This document shows positions 51,589 to 59,780 of a stretch of 64,000 bases of DNA, piece after piece. The DNA comes from Paenibacillus qinlingensis (GTDB lineage: Bacteria; Bacillota; Bacilli; Paenibacillales; NBRC-103111). Position 1 is the first letter of the stretch. Each line of letters opens with the position of its first letter. The stretch lies in contig NZ_JABMKY010000021.1 of NCBI RefSeq assembly GCF_013204845.1, positions 1 through 64,000 on the forward strand, given 5' to 3'. The notes beneath the pieces are model-generated. The model saw only the letters and a list, made by a program, of their open reading frames with translations, did not search any database and was not told where the DNA came from. The translations under genes and the position numbers were made by a program.

Positions 51589-52569
51589 ATGTGGCAAAGA
51601 AAAAAGAATAGTTTGGTTTTGTCGGTCATTTTGTGTATGGCCGTTGTGCTTGCTGCTTGCGGCAGCCAATCGGAGAATTCAAGCGGTTCCACCCCGTTGT
51701 CGTCCCCGCAGCAGACAGCAACAAAGGAGCCTTTAACCCGCATATATAAGGATGATACAGGAAAAGAGATTGAAATTCCTACGCATCCCCAAAAAGTCGT
51801 AGCTAATTATTATGTTGGCCATCTCTTAAGCTTGGGGGTTAAGCCGGTTGGGGTTGCCAGTCAATTTTTCCTCGATTCCAGTTATTTAAAAGATAAGTTG
51901 GCCGGCATCGAGTCTATTGGCGACAATGGCGGATATAATGTGGAGAAAATCCTATCTCTGGTCCCAGATCTCATCATTGTTAATGAATTTGTGAAACCGG
52001 AAGAAGTCGAGAAATTATCCAAGGTTGCGCCGACGGTGACGATTAAATATGCTGGCAGTGATATGTTCGTGCATCTGAATAAATTAGCGGATATTCTCGG
52101 TAAGTCCGCTGAAGCCAAGCAATGGGTAGATCAATATCAAGCAAAGGCGGCCAAAATCAAAGGTCAGCTCATGGCAAATGGTAAACAAGCGGAGACAGCT
52201 ACCGTATTACAATTTATGAATAAGCAAGTATTTGCCTATTTCGAGAATATCTCCATTACGATTTATCAAACACTAGGCTTTAAGGTTCCTCCGAAGGTAA
52301 AGGAAATGAATCCAGATAATAAAACTGGCTTCGCCAAAGTATCGATGGAAGTAGTGCCTGATTATGCAGCGGACCGCATGTTTGTCATTAAGCCTTACGA
52401 TACGTTATCCGACGCGATCTATAAAGAGGTGCTGGACAGCTCCTTGTGGAAATCATTGCCTGCTGTTCTAAATAAACATGTCTACACGCTGGATAACAAA
52501 TGGAACGGTAACGACCCGATTAGTATGGACGCACAACTGGACGATATTGTGAAGCTATTGTTGAATTAG
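51589..52569 (+). CDS. Iron-siderophore ABC transporter substrate-binding lipoprotein
   Basis: A 326-residue class III binding protein. Lipobox LAAC (Cys24), then a Ser/Thr/Pro-rich linker, then two Rossmann-like lobes joined by a long helix (KIEIPTHPQKVVANYYVGHLLSLG-type first lobe; VPDLIIVNEFVKPEEVEKL). It belongs to the FeuA/FhuD-like group. A GGAGG ribosome site precedes ATG 51589; the Fur box is 36 bp upstream. The gene abuts the remnant of a permease gene at 52571, so the importer it served has been altered. Confidence 0.93.
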   Translation: MWQRKKNSLVLSVILCMAVVLAACGSQSENSSGSTPLSSPQQTATKEPLTRIYKDDTGKEIEIPTHPQKVVANYYVGHLLSLGVKPVGVASQFFLDSSYLKDKLAGIESIGDNGGYNVEKILSLVPDLIIVNEFVKPEEVEKLSKVAPTVTIKYAGSDMFVHLNKLADILGKSAEAKQWVDQYQAKAAKIKGQLMANGKQAETATVLQFMNKQVFAYFENISITIYQTLGFKVPPKVKEMNPDNKTGFAKVSMEVVPDYAADRMFVIKPYDTLSDAIYKEVLDSSLWKSLPAVLNKHVYTLDNKWNGNDPISMDAQLDDIVKLLLN

Positions 52570-52570
52570 A

Positions 52571-52672
52571 ATGGTTAATCCGCCTTATGAAACGCCAATG
52601 GGTGCGTTGATTGCCTTGATTGGAGTTCCCTTCTTCCTTTATCTTGTGCGCAAAGAAAAGAGGGGATTATAA
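52571..52672 (+). pseudogene. Remnant (last 33 codons) of a FecCD-type siderophore permease gene
   Basis: Reading from 52571 gives 33 residues including PYETPMGALIALIGVPFFLY and a basic tail KEKRGL before TAA at 52670-52672. P.E.P.G..TALIG.PFFLYLL is the invariant end of FecCD-family permeases, and the same end (EIPTGIVIAVIGAPYFLYLL) is seen in the intact permease at 52676. Only one base separates this piece from the binding protein stop. Binding-protein/permease/permease is the usual order. I infer an internal deletion of about 900 bp that removed nearly all of the first permease gene. A sequence assembly error is a possible alternative. Confidence 0.8.
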
Positions 52673-52675
52673 GCT

Positions 52676-53710
52676 ATGAAACTTGGAGATGTACCCATAC
52701 TAGAAGCAAACAGAAGAAACAAAGGTATTAGCACGTTTGTTGTACTAGGCATATTCATTCTTATTATCTTTGTAATCAGTATGAATACTGGCTATATACG
52801 ACTCAGACCAATTGATTTACTGCAAACGTTGTTGGGTCAAGGGACCGATAAACAAAGCCTGATTTTATTCGATTTTCGCTTGCCGCGAATTGTAATCTCC
52901 TTGTTAATCGGAGCGGGGCTTGCCGTATCTGGCTGCGTCATGCAGGGGATTTCTCGCAATGCTTTAGCTGATCCTGGTATTCTTGGAATCAACGCTGGTG
53001 CTGGTCTGATGGTGATGTTGTTCATCTCGTTCTATCCGACAACTGCGGCAGCCCCTGTATTTCTTTTGCCGGTATTGGCGCTGGTCGGTGCAGGGCTAAC
53101 AGCGGTCCTCATTGGTTCCTTGTCGTACAGTCCACGTGATGGCATTGTTCCTACTCGCTTGCTCCTTAACGGGATCGCCGTTGCAGCGGGCATTAGCGCA
53201 GCAATGATTGTACTTACTTTAAGGCTGGACCCAGAAAAATTCCAGTTCGTCGCTACTTGGCAGGCAGGCAGTATTTGGGGGACGAATTGGAAGTTTGTGT
53301 TATCTCTGTTGCCCTGGATTGTTGTGTTGTTACCCTACGTGTTCTACAAAGCCGGTGTGATGAATGTGCTTAATCTGGGGGAGCATACAGCGAAAGGGCT
53401 CGGCGCAGAAGTTTCGAAGGAGCAGCTCAAGTTGCTTGCTGCGGCAGTCGGTTTAGCAGCTTCTAGCGTGGCTGTTAGCGGAGGAATCGGCTTTGTCGGG
53501 TTAATTGGCCCCCATCTTGCTCGCAGACTTGTCGGCCCGAAGCATCAGTGGCTTTTGCCAGGTTCTGCACTCATCGGCTCGCTCCTAGTCATTACGGCAG
53601 ATACGCTTGGCCGCTGGATTCTGCAGCCATCTGAGATCCCTACGGGTATCGTTATAGCTGTCATAGGGGCGCCTTACTTTCTTTATTTACTTATGCGAAA
53701 CAAAAGATAA
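52676..53710 (+). CDS. Iron-siderophore ABC transporter permease (FecCD/BtuC family)
   Basis: A 344-residue permease with 8-10 membrane helices. Conserved LFDFRLPRIVISLLIGAGLAVSGCVMQ and NALADPGILGI, and GPHLARRLVG, are the FecCD signature; the C-terminus is PTGIVIAVIGAPYFLYLL. Ribosome site GAGGGG inside the remnant gene precedes ATG 52676. Its usual partner permease is only a remnant, and there is no ATPase gene. It may now form a homodimer, pair with a permease encoded elsewhere, or be nonfunctional. Confidence 0.93.
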   Translation: MKLGDVPILEANRRNKGISTFVVLGIFILIIFVISMNTGYIRLRPIDLLQTLLGQGTDKQSLILFDFRLPRIVISLLIGAGLAVSGCVMQGISRNALADPGILGINAGAGLMVMLFISFYPTTAAAPVFLLPVLALVGAGLTAVLIGSLSYSPRDGIVPTRLLLNGIAVAAGISAAMIVLTLRLDPEKFQFVATWQAGSIWGTNWKFVLSLLPWIVVLLPYVFYKAGVMNVLNLGEHTAKGLGAEVSKEQLKLLAAAVGLAASSVAVSGGIGFVGLIGPHLARRLVGPKHQWLLPGSALIGSLLVITADTLGRWILQPSEIPTGIVIAVIGAPYFLYLLMRNKR

Positions 53711-53742
53711 ACACCCGGCTAGGGGCTTTTAGAAACGCTAAG

Positions 53743-53768
53743 GCTGCTGAGAAGATCAGCGGCTTTTT
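53743..53768 (+). terminator. Intrinsic terminator after the permease gene
   Basis: GCTGCTGA and TCAGCGGC form an 8-bp stem (one G-T pair) around GAAGA, then TTTTT. Confidence 0.85.
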
Positions 53769-53838
53769 GCTATGCCATATGTCCATGGAAGTATGTTAAG
53801 TTAGTATGGATAATTATTGCTATTGGAGTGTGATACTC

Positions 53839-54384
53839 ATGAATAAGAAGCCTCGTGTACTATCCTTTTCTGCCGTTTCTGGTGGAGGGAAGACAACGAC
53901 AATCAAACATTTGATCCATAGATTAGATCATGCTCAAGCCCTCTACTTTGATGATTACGAGTTTGAGAATTGCCCGGATATTTGCGAGTGGGTCGAGGCG
54001 GGGGCTGATTACAACGCATGGGTGCTTTCTCCACTCATTACCGATATTCAGCTTCTGCTAAAAGATGAATCACTCGACTATATTGTCCTCGATTATCCGT
54101 TTGCCTACCTGAATGATGCCGTGCGAGACTTTATTGATGTGGCATTTTATATCGACACCCCTTTGGATATTGCCATGGCTAGACGCATTCTACGGAACGA
54201 ACAACAACAAGGGATGAGTGAATTACAAAGTGACTTGCATAACTATTTGAATAGGGGAAGAGCTGCTTATCTAGAAATGGAAAAGACGGTGAAAGCCAAT
54301 TCGGATGTTGTCCTGCAAGGCGAATTGCCTACAGTGCTTCTCGTTGATCGAATAATAGATGAATTACGGAAGCGTTCGGTTTAA
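53839..54384 (+). CDS. P-loop nucleoside/uridine-kinase-like protein
   Basis: A 181-residue NTPase. The Walker A loop VSGGGKTTT is near residues 13-21, and YIVLDYPF near 92-99 is a Walker B type strand; DTPLDIAMARRILR resembles the lid region of uridine kinase and related small-molecule kinases. Start: GGAGTG nine bases before ATG 53839; an upstream ATG at 53806 has no ribosome site. Substrate not identifiable. The next gene's longer frame overlaps its end, but that gene's likely start is further on. Confidence 0.8.
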   Translation: MNKKPRVLSFSAVSGGGKTTTIKHLIHRLDHAQALYFDDYEFENCPDICEWVEAGADYNAWVLSPLITDIQLLLKDESLDYIVLDYPFAYLNDAVRDFIDVAFYIDTPLDIAMARRILRNEQQQGMSELQSDLHNYLNRGRAAYLEMEKTVKANSDVVLQGELPTVLLVDRIIDELRKRSV

Positions 54385-54493
54385 CTTTTTATTTTTTACC
54401 ATAGGTAAATTCTTGCCTGAATGGGTTCATCATGCGAGAATAGGTGTTGGACAAACCATACTTATTCAAACACAAGAGGAGTTCATTCACATC

Positions 54494-55255
54494 ATGTTGC
54501 ATTTGAGTTGGGAAATGATGATTTTCGTTATCGTCGGCGGGTTCTTGGCAGCCTATGTAGATTCGGTTGTTGGGGGAGGCGGGCTTATTTCGGTGCCAGT
54601 CTTACTTGCAACAGGAATGCCACCAGCGTTAGCGCTAGGTACGAATAAATTAGCGGGGACGATGTCGTCGCTGACAAGCATGATTTCGTTTATGCGGACA
54701 GGGAATGTTGATCTCAAAGCGGTACGCGGGTTGTTCGTGCTGTCCTTGGCTGGTGCGGTGTGCGGAGTATTCGTGCTGCGGCAAATTCCTTCCGATTTTC
54801 TAAAACCACTGGTTGTGGTGATGCTGATACTAATTACGATTTACACGATTTTCCGCAAAAATTGGGGAGACATCTCGACCTTCAGTCAGTACTCGGCGAG
54901 GACGGCTTTCCTAATGGGCTGCGCGGCGTTCGTCTTAGGTTTCTATGACGGGTTCTTTGGCCCAGGAACGGGATCATTCCTTATTTTTGTATTTCTGATG
55001 GTCGGCTTCGATTTCGTCAAAGCAGCAGGCAATGCCAAAATTCTCAATTTCGGCAGCAACATCGCTAGTTTAATTACGTTCATGGCGCTGGGCTCCATTA
55101 ATTATTGGATCGGCATCCCGATGGGACTGGCGATGGTGTGCGGCGCATTACTTGGCTCTCGTATGGCGATCCGTAAGGGATCGGCGTATGTGCGGCCGCT
55201 TTTTATCACGGTATGTGTGCTGTTGGTGGGGAAGCAGATTTGGAGCTTGATGTAG
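54494..55255 (+). CDS. TSUP (TauE/SafE) family membrane permease
   Basis: A 253-residue protein with 7-8 membrane helices and the duplicated TSUP motifs GGFLAAYVDSVVGGGGLISVPVLL and LGFYDGFFGPGTGSFLIF. The family moves sulfonates, sulfite or other organic anions across the membrane; B. subtilis YfcA is similar in length. ATG 54494 gives the family's usual N-terminus. Its ribosome site GAGGAG is 12 bases away, which is long. Substrate unknown. Confidence 0.9.
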   Translation: MLHLSWEMMIFVIVGGFLAAYVDSVVGGGGLISVPVLLATGMPPALALGTNKLAGTMSSLTSMISFMRTGNVDLKAVRGLFVLSLAGAVCGVFVLRQIPSDFLKPLVVVMLILITIYTIFRKNWGDISTFSQYSARTAFLMGCAAFVLGFYDGFFGPGTGSFLIFVFLMVGFDFVKAAGNAKILNFGSNIASLITFMALGSINYWIGIPMGLAMVCGALLGSRMAIRKGSAYVRPLFITVCVLLVGKQIWSLM

Positions 55256-55302
55256 TGGGGGCATTACACCCATATGTGCCAGCCCAGATTCTGAGAGATC
55301 CA

Positions 55303-55332
55303 TTGCGAATTAACCGGTGGTTATGATATGAT
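55303..55332 (+). promoter_or_regulatory. Promoter of the ABC-F leader
   Basis: TTGCGA (55303-55308), 18-bp spacer and TATGAT (55327-55332), about 35 bp before the small leader ORF. Confidence 0.6.
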
Positions 55333-55367
55333 TTTAGCAGAGTGTTAATGAAGGAGGTGAAGGTAGG

Positions 55368-55511
55368 ATGAATCGAGAGTTTGTAAACAACCGTGTGAGC
55401 CAGTTACCCATTGCGATGGCTGGCATCGTTCATGCAGAAGTCAAAGACGCGAGAGGTCTGTTCACTTATACGCATACGGTTTACCAACTCACGAAAAGAC
55501 GCCTACCTTAA
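55368..55511 (+). CDS. 47-codon leader ORF upstream of the ABC-F gene
   Basis: A short frame with a very strong ribosome site (AAGGAGGTGAAGG) nine bases before ATG 55368. The product (MNREFVNNRVSQLPIAMAGI through KRRLP) has no recognisable domain. Its last codons contain CCTACCTT, which can pair with the 5' arm of the terminator that follows (55532-55563). ABC-F resistance genes in Firmicutes are often controlled by such leader ORFs, in which drug-stalled ribosomes prevent termination. That this is a real peptide-coding leader is inference from its position and ribosome site. Confidence 0.65.
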   Translation: MNREFVNNRVSQLPIAMAGIVHAEVKDARGLFTYTHTVYQLTKRRLP

Positions 55512-55531
55512 CCCTCTACGGAAATGATCCG

Positions 55532-55563
55532 AAAGGTCGTAGGAATTTTCCTGCGGCCTTTTT
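55532..55563 (+). terminator. Leader terminator (attenuator) before the ABC-F gene
   Basis: AAAGGTCGTAGGAA and TTCCTGCGGCCTTT form a 14-bp stem (three G-T pairs) followed by TTT. It lies between the leader ORF and the ABC-F start. The 5' arm pieces AAGG and TAGG can pair instead with CCTACCTT at 55502-55509 at the end of the leader ORF, giving a mutually exclusive antiterminator. Confidence 0.8.
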
Positions 55564-55618
55564 GTGTTAGCTGCGTGCAGGTCAGGGTCTGTCTTCAAAC
55601 CAAGGAGGATCCTTTACT

Positions 55619-57559
55619 ATGTTAATTATTAATGGTCAAAATATAAAAAAATACCACGGTGCCCAGCTGGTGCTCGAGGATGTTACATTTGAGATCCATC
55701 AAGGGGAACGTGTCGGACTTGTGGGCCGCAATGGCAGTGGAAAATCAACGTTGCTGCGCCTCATTGCCAAAATGGAAAAGCCTGACGAAGGGCAGCTGAC
55801 CGTGCGAAAGGATACGGGGATCGGATATTTAGCCCAAATCCCAAGCGCTTGGGAAAGCTTCACGGTGTACGATGTGCTGGCTGCGAGCTTCGAGGAACTG
55901 CTTGCGTGCCGAGCAAAAATGCGGGAGCTGGAGAGCGAAATGTCGAGCCCAGCGGTCATGAACGATGAGAAACGGACGGATCAGCTGCTATCGCGATATG
56001 CAATGTTGCAAGAGCGATTCGAACGCGAAGGCGGCTACGAGCTGGATGCACGAATTGATCAAGTGGCGAATGGACTGCGGATTGCAAAAGGGTTTTATGA
56101 GCGAAGCTTCGCCTCGCTATCGGGGGGAGAGAAGACGAAGATTACTTTGGCTTCCCAGTTAATCGGCCAACCAGACCTATTACTGCTGGATGAGCCGACG
56201 AATCATTTGGATTTGGCCGGTGTGGAGTGGCTGGAGGATTACCTCAAGCATTATGACGGCGCCTGTATCATCGTCTCCCATGATCGTTACTTTCTGGACC
56301 TTGTCGTCACGAAAATCGTTGAATTGGAAGACGGTGAGTCAACGACGTATCACACCTCCTATTCAGGCTATGTGAAGGAAAAGGAAGTACGACTGCTTCA
56401 GCAGTTCGCGGAATATCAAGAGCAGCAGAAGGTCATCAAAAAGATGAAAGAGACGATCAAGCAGTTGATCGAATGGGGGCGCATTGGCGGGAATGAGAAG
56501 TTCTTCCGCAGGGCGTTCTCCATGCAGAAAGCGCTGGATCGGATGGAAAAGCTTAAGCGTCCTGTGCTCGATCCGAAGGCGGCGGATTTCGATTTGAAGC
56601 CGGAGGATCGCTCTGGCCGCAAAGTGATGCGCTTCGAGAATATCACGAAGCGATATGGCGAGAAGACGGTGCTGGGGCTCGCGAGCGGCGCACTTGAATA
56701 TGGCGAGAAGGTGATGCTCGTCGGGCATAACGGCTCAGGAAAAACAACACTGCTGAAGATGCTGCTCGGTGAAGTACTGCCGGATGGCGGGGAGCTCGAG
56801 CTCGGAGCACGTGTCGACATCGGCTATTTAGCGCAGCAAGCATATCCTGCGGATAATAAGAAATCTGTGCTGGCGTATTTCTGCGAGGAAGCGAAGCTGG
56901 AAGAAGGGGAGGCACGTGGGCGGCTGGCTGCTTATTTATTTTATGGCGCAGATGTGTTCAAAGCAGTGAGTTCCTTATCCGGCGGCGAGTGGACACGATT
57001 GCGTTTAGCCCTCCTCGTGCTGCGAAAGCCGAACCTGCTCATTCTGGATGAGCCGACGAATCATATGGACATCGCGTCGCGCGAAGCACTGGAGGATGCG
57101 CTGGAGGAATTCCCCGGCACGGTGCTGGCGGTGACGCATGATCGGTATTTTATGAATCGGCTGGCGCGTAAAATATGGGAGTTGGATCAGGGGAAGATCA
57201 CCGTGTTTTTAGGTGATTTTGATGCTTATAAAGAGAAGAGCGGCGAGCTTCGCGCGCGGGAGGCACTTCTGGCTGAGGAACGAAGCAGGATCACTGTCGA
57301 CAAAGTGAAAGAGAAAGTGAAAGTGAAACAGCCCGAGGGTTCTGCAGTTAAGCAGGGGAAACCAGCGGCGGCGTCTGGGAAGGGCGCTTTGGAGAAGCGG
57401 ATCGCTGGCATAGAAGCGGAGTTGGCCGCGTTGGATGAACAGTTGCAGCAGGAAAGCGAGGCACTGGCACCGGGGGAGCTCGCGGCGCTTTGGGAGAAGC
57501 GGGAAGTCGTGCAGGGGCAGTTGGATGCACTGTATGAGCAGTGGATGTTGGAGGCGTAG
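55619..57559 (+). CDS. ABC-F family ATPase (ribosome-acting)
   Basis: A 646-residue soluble protein with two ATPase domains and no membrane part. Walker A GRNGSGKST (about 37-45) and GHNGSGKTT (about 368-376); signatures LSGGEKTKI and LSGGEWTRL; Walker B LLLLDEPTNHLD and LLILDEPTNHMD. A linker of about 80 residues with charged helices lies between them, and a coiled-coil tail runs from about 545. ABC-F proteins bind the ribosome E site; some confer resistance to macrolides, lincosamides, streptogramins or pleuromutilins, others are housekeeping. The leader and attenuator upstream favour drug-inducible protection. AAGGAGGATCC precedes ATG 55619. Confidence 0.93.
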   Translation: MLIINGQNIKKYHGAQLVLEDVTFEIHQGERVGLVGRNGSGKSTLLRLIAKMEKPDEGQLTVRKDTGIGYLAQIPSAWESFTVYDVLAASFEELLACRAKMRELESEMSSPAVMNDEKRTDQLLSRYAMLQERFEREGGYELDARIDQVANGLRIAKGFYERSFASLSGGEKTKITLASQLIGQPDLLLLDEPTNHLDLAGVEWLEDYLKHYDGACIIVSHDRYFLDLVVTKIVELEDGESTTYHTSYSGYVKEKEVRLLQQFAEYQEQQKVIKKMKETIKQLIEWGRIGGNEKFFRRAFSMQKALDRMEKLKRPVLDPKAADFDLKPEDRSGRKVMRFENITKRYGEKTVLGLASGALEYGEKVMLVGHNGSGKTTLLKMLLGEVLPDGGELELGARVDIGYLAQQAYPADNKKSVLAYFCEEAKLEEGEARGRLAAYLFYGADVFKAVSSLSGGEWTRLRLALLVLRKPNLLILDEPTNHMDIASREALEDALEEFPGTVLAVTHDRYFMNRLARKIWELDQGKITVFLGDFDAYKEKSGELRAREALLAEERSRITVDKVKEKVKVKQPEGSAVKQGKPAAASGKGALEKRIAGIEAELAALDEQLQQESEALAPGELAALWEKREVVQGQLDALYEQWMLEA

Positions 57560-57644
57560 ATATTTATCTCAGTAAGAGGTAGCCTTAAGTAGATGTATCT
57601 ACGCGAGTGCTGCCTCTTTCTTTTGAGACTCTAGTTGGTCATAA

Positions 57645-57821
57645 GGGAACCTGAGTGCACTAAATTGCGGAAATCAGCTGTTTTAGGTGAGAAGAGGAAC
57701 GTAGATGCACTATCTGCACGTATTTCGGGACTTGGGAGCACTTTTAGGAAGAATAGAGCACCCACGTTCCCCTCCATTGTCTTTTTGAGTGTGTAACGGT
57801 AAATAGTGCATCCTGGTTCCC
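57645..57821. repeat. Intergenic repeat set: two direct then two inverted copies, 50-bp spacing
   Basis: Units GGGAACCTGAGTGCACTAAA at 57645 and GGAACGTAGATGCACTATCT at 57696 on the plus strand, 50 bp apart; inverse copies ending in ACGTTCCC at 57771 and GGTTCCC at 57821, again 50 bp apart. First and last, and the two inner ones, can pair. Same layout as at 169-351 with different sequence. It fills the gap between the ABC-F gene and the membrane protein gene. Confidence 0.75.
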
Positions 57822-57898
57822 TTCTCGACCAAATCGCGCCAAAGGAAACCATTGTTCATGTGATCATGCAAGATACCTGTAAGAACGAGGTGAGGAAC

Positions 57899-58597
57899 AT
57901 GCGTAAGAACACATTGCTTATCGGAGTAATCTGGATCGTGTTAACGATTCTATATTATTTTGCTTATGGCATAGTGAATCAGGTTCTAGATGTTAGGGAG
58001 AATGGTTTTGACCTCTTTAACACAACGATTAGTATACTACCTTTGTTCATATCCCTTGCAATTACGTATGTTTTTGTTCAAGTGCTAGCTCTGCGCCAAT
58101 TGGTAAAAACGCTCTGCTTGATTACGCTCATCCTCATCTTGGCCGTTCCTGCAAGTTTGTCGTTGAACAGACTACTAGATCAGCAACTGAAGAAAGTCGA
58201 TCCGATTGGGCAGCAAGCGCTAGCGGCAAGTTTCAATAAACAGATAGATTCCGTTCGAGGCAGTGGCGAAACAACTGCGATGAGTGTGAAAGAACTAACC
58301 AATTTTGCTTGGGATAAGCTCTTTTTGTTCGGTCCTTATACGACACACACTCAGATCAATGAGCGTTTAGGCTACACATGGACCCGAAATTCGTTAAGAT
58401 TATCAGATGATAATCTTTATCTTCTTATTTTTACTCTAGATGGAAAAGTTGTTCAATACCTAGATCAAACCTCTCCGATTCTAGGCGATCTCAACAAAAT
58501 TTATACGCCAGATGGAGGGGACATACAATTTATCAACTCAATCACCGACACCAACGAGCGAAGTCAACCTCACATGCAATTCATAGAACGCAAGTAA
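57899..58597 (+). CDS. Membrane protein of unknown function
   Basis: A 232-residue protein not recognised. Three membrane helices occupy the first 100 residues (LLIGVIWIVLTILYYFAYGI, ILPLFISLAITYVFVQVLAL, LCLITLILILAVPASLSL), and the remaining 130 residues are a soluble C-terminal domain, probably outside. GAGGTGAGG before ATG 57899 sets the start; a longer frame from 57806 begins within repeats and has no ribosome site. It stands alone between the repeats and the pirin operon. Confidence 0.7.
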   Translation: MRKNTLLIGVIWIVLTILYYFAYGIVNQVLDVRENGFDLFNTTISILPLFISLAITYVFVQVLALRQLVKTLCLITLILILAVPASLSLNRLLDQQLKKVDPIGQQALAASFNKQIDSVRGSGETTAMSVKELTNFAWDKLFLFGPYTTHTQINERLGYTWTRNSLRLSDDNLYLLIFTLDGKVVQYLDQTSPILGDLNKIYTPDGGDIQFINSITDTNERSQPHMQFIERK

Positions 58598-58637
58598 TTT
58601 GCCATCGTCACAAAACTGGCTTCGTTCTGCCACCGAT

Positions 58638-58667
58638 CTGACATGGAGTCCGTCTTCCCAGTATGAT
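58638..58667 (+). promoter_or_regulatory. Promoter of the pirin-nos operon
   Basis: CTGACA (58638-58643), 18-bp spacer, TATGAT (58662-58667), 35 bp ahead of the pirin start. Confidence 0.6.
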
Positions 58668-58701
58668 AAGCTAGAGGTACTTATAGAAGGAGGCGATTGC
58701 T

Positions 58702-59400
58702 GTGATCCAAGTTTTTCCTGCCGACACGCGTAATTCAACTGATTTGGGGTGGCTCAAGAGCCACAAAAGCTTTTCTTTCGGCGACTATTTTGATGAAGAA
58801 AATGTAAGCTTTGGTGTCATGCGTGTGTGTAATGACGATGATATCGCAGCAGGACGGGGTTTTGGCCCTCATCCTCATAGTGACATGGAGATCGTCAGTA
58901 TCGTACTCAGCGGAGCAATTAAGCATGAAGACAGCCTTGGCCATGTAGCCATAACGGCTTCCAATGGTGTACAGCGAATGTCCGCAGGCAGCGGCGTTAT
59001 TCATGCCGAGTACAATGCATCGGAAACGGAACCGATGAGTCTGTTTCAGCTCTGGTTTATGCCAGCGAAGCGAGGAATGGAGCCCTCATTTGAAAATGTA
59101 ACGTACGAGCCAGAGGCGATGGTTAATCATCTCTTACCGGTCGTGACACCCGAAGGCGGCCCTCACATCGCGAAGATCCATCAAGATATGAGCATCTACC
59201 TAAGCAAGCTGGACGCAGGGAAAGAGCTAGTGTTTGAGCAGGGCGAGAATCGTCGTATTTTCTTCATGCTCGTGAGTGGGAAATGCTCGGCTAATGATGC
59301 GCTGCTCGAATCAAAGGACAGTGCCCGTATCCAGGGGGAGTCATCCCTGACGATTCGTGCGCTTGAAGATACACATTTCATGCTTATTGATCTGCCATAA
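58702..59400 (+). CDS. Pirin family protein
   Basis: A 232-residue bicupin protein. The N-terminal cupin has the metal motif FGPHPHSDMEIVSIVLSG, with two histidines and a glutamate, and a further histidine near the SAGSGVIHAEYNAS segment. Some pirins (YhhW type) are quercetin 2,3-dioxygenases, others respond to redox state. GAAGGAGG precedes GTG 58702. It is the first of three closely spaced genes with the unknown 110-residue protein and nitric oxide synthase, hinting at a redox or nitrosative-stress role. Confidence 0.92.
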   Translation: MIQVFPADTRNSTDLGWLKSHKSFSFGDYFDEENVSFGVMRVCNDDDIAAGRGFGPHPHSDMEIVSIVLSGAIKHEDSLGHVAITASNGVQRMSAGSGVIHAEYNASETEPMSLFQLWFMPAKRGMEPSFENVTYEPEAMVNHLLPVVTPEGGPHIAKIHQDMSIYLSKLDAGKELVFEQGENRRIFFMLVSGKCSANDALLESKDSARIQGESSLTIRALEDTHFMLIDLP

Positions 59401-59433
59401 GACGATAATGGAGAGATAGAGGAGGTTGCAGCG

Positions 59434-59766
59434 ATGAAGGAAACTTTTTTAGTGAAGCATGCGGTTGGCGGTCGTGCTTTTATCGATACAAGTAAGCAGC
59501 CTGTGCCCTATACGTGGGAGCAGCAAGGCGAACAGTGGTTATTCCGCGTTCAGATTGATCAGCCCGAGAAGATTGCGGAGCTTTTGAAATGGAAAGATGA
59601 ACTGAATGTATTTGTTTTTCAAGAGTTTGAGAATGAGCCTACGCGGAAATTATGGTTCTATGTGAGTGATGATGGTGTTCAGTTTACGGATGACGATAAA
59701 AGCGAGCTAACGATCGTCGCAACTTCCCATATCAGCTACATTCCCGACCAATTTAGTGTGAAGTGA
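59434..59766 (+). CDS. Unknown 110-residue protein upstream of nos
   Basis: No family recognised. The product looks soluble, without signal peptide or membrane helix, rich in beta-type segments and acidic (net of many Glu/Asp), with ELLKWKDELNVFVFQEFENEP in the middle. A strong AGAGGAGG ribosome site precedes ATG 59434. It is 33 bp after the pirin gene and its stop lies 14 bp before the nos start, with the nos ribosome site inside the gap, so it is probably co-transcribed with both. A partner or regulator of nitric oxide synthase is a guess from context only. Confidence 0.75.
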   Translation: MKETFLVKHAVGGRAFIDTSKQPVPYTWEQQGEQWLFRVQIDQPEKIAELLKWKDELNVFVFQEFENEPTRKLWFYVSDDGVQFTDDDKSELTIVATSHISYIPDQFSVK

Positions 59767-59780
59767 TTGGAGCTATACCG

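Noticed and set aside
56416..56820. 134-codon minus-strand frame inside the ABC-F gene
   Set aside because: Serine-rich antisense shadow of the second ATPase domain, without ribosome site.
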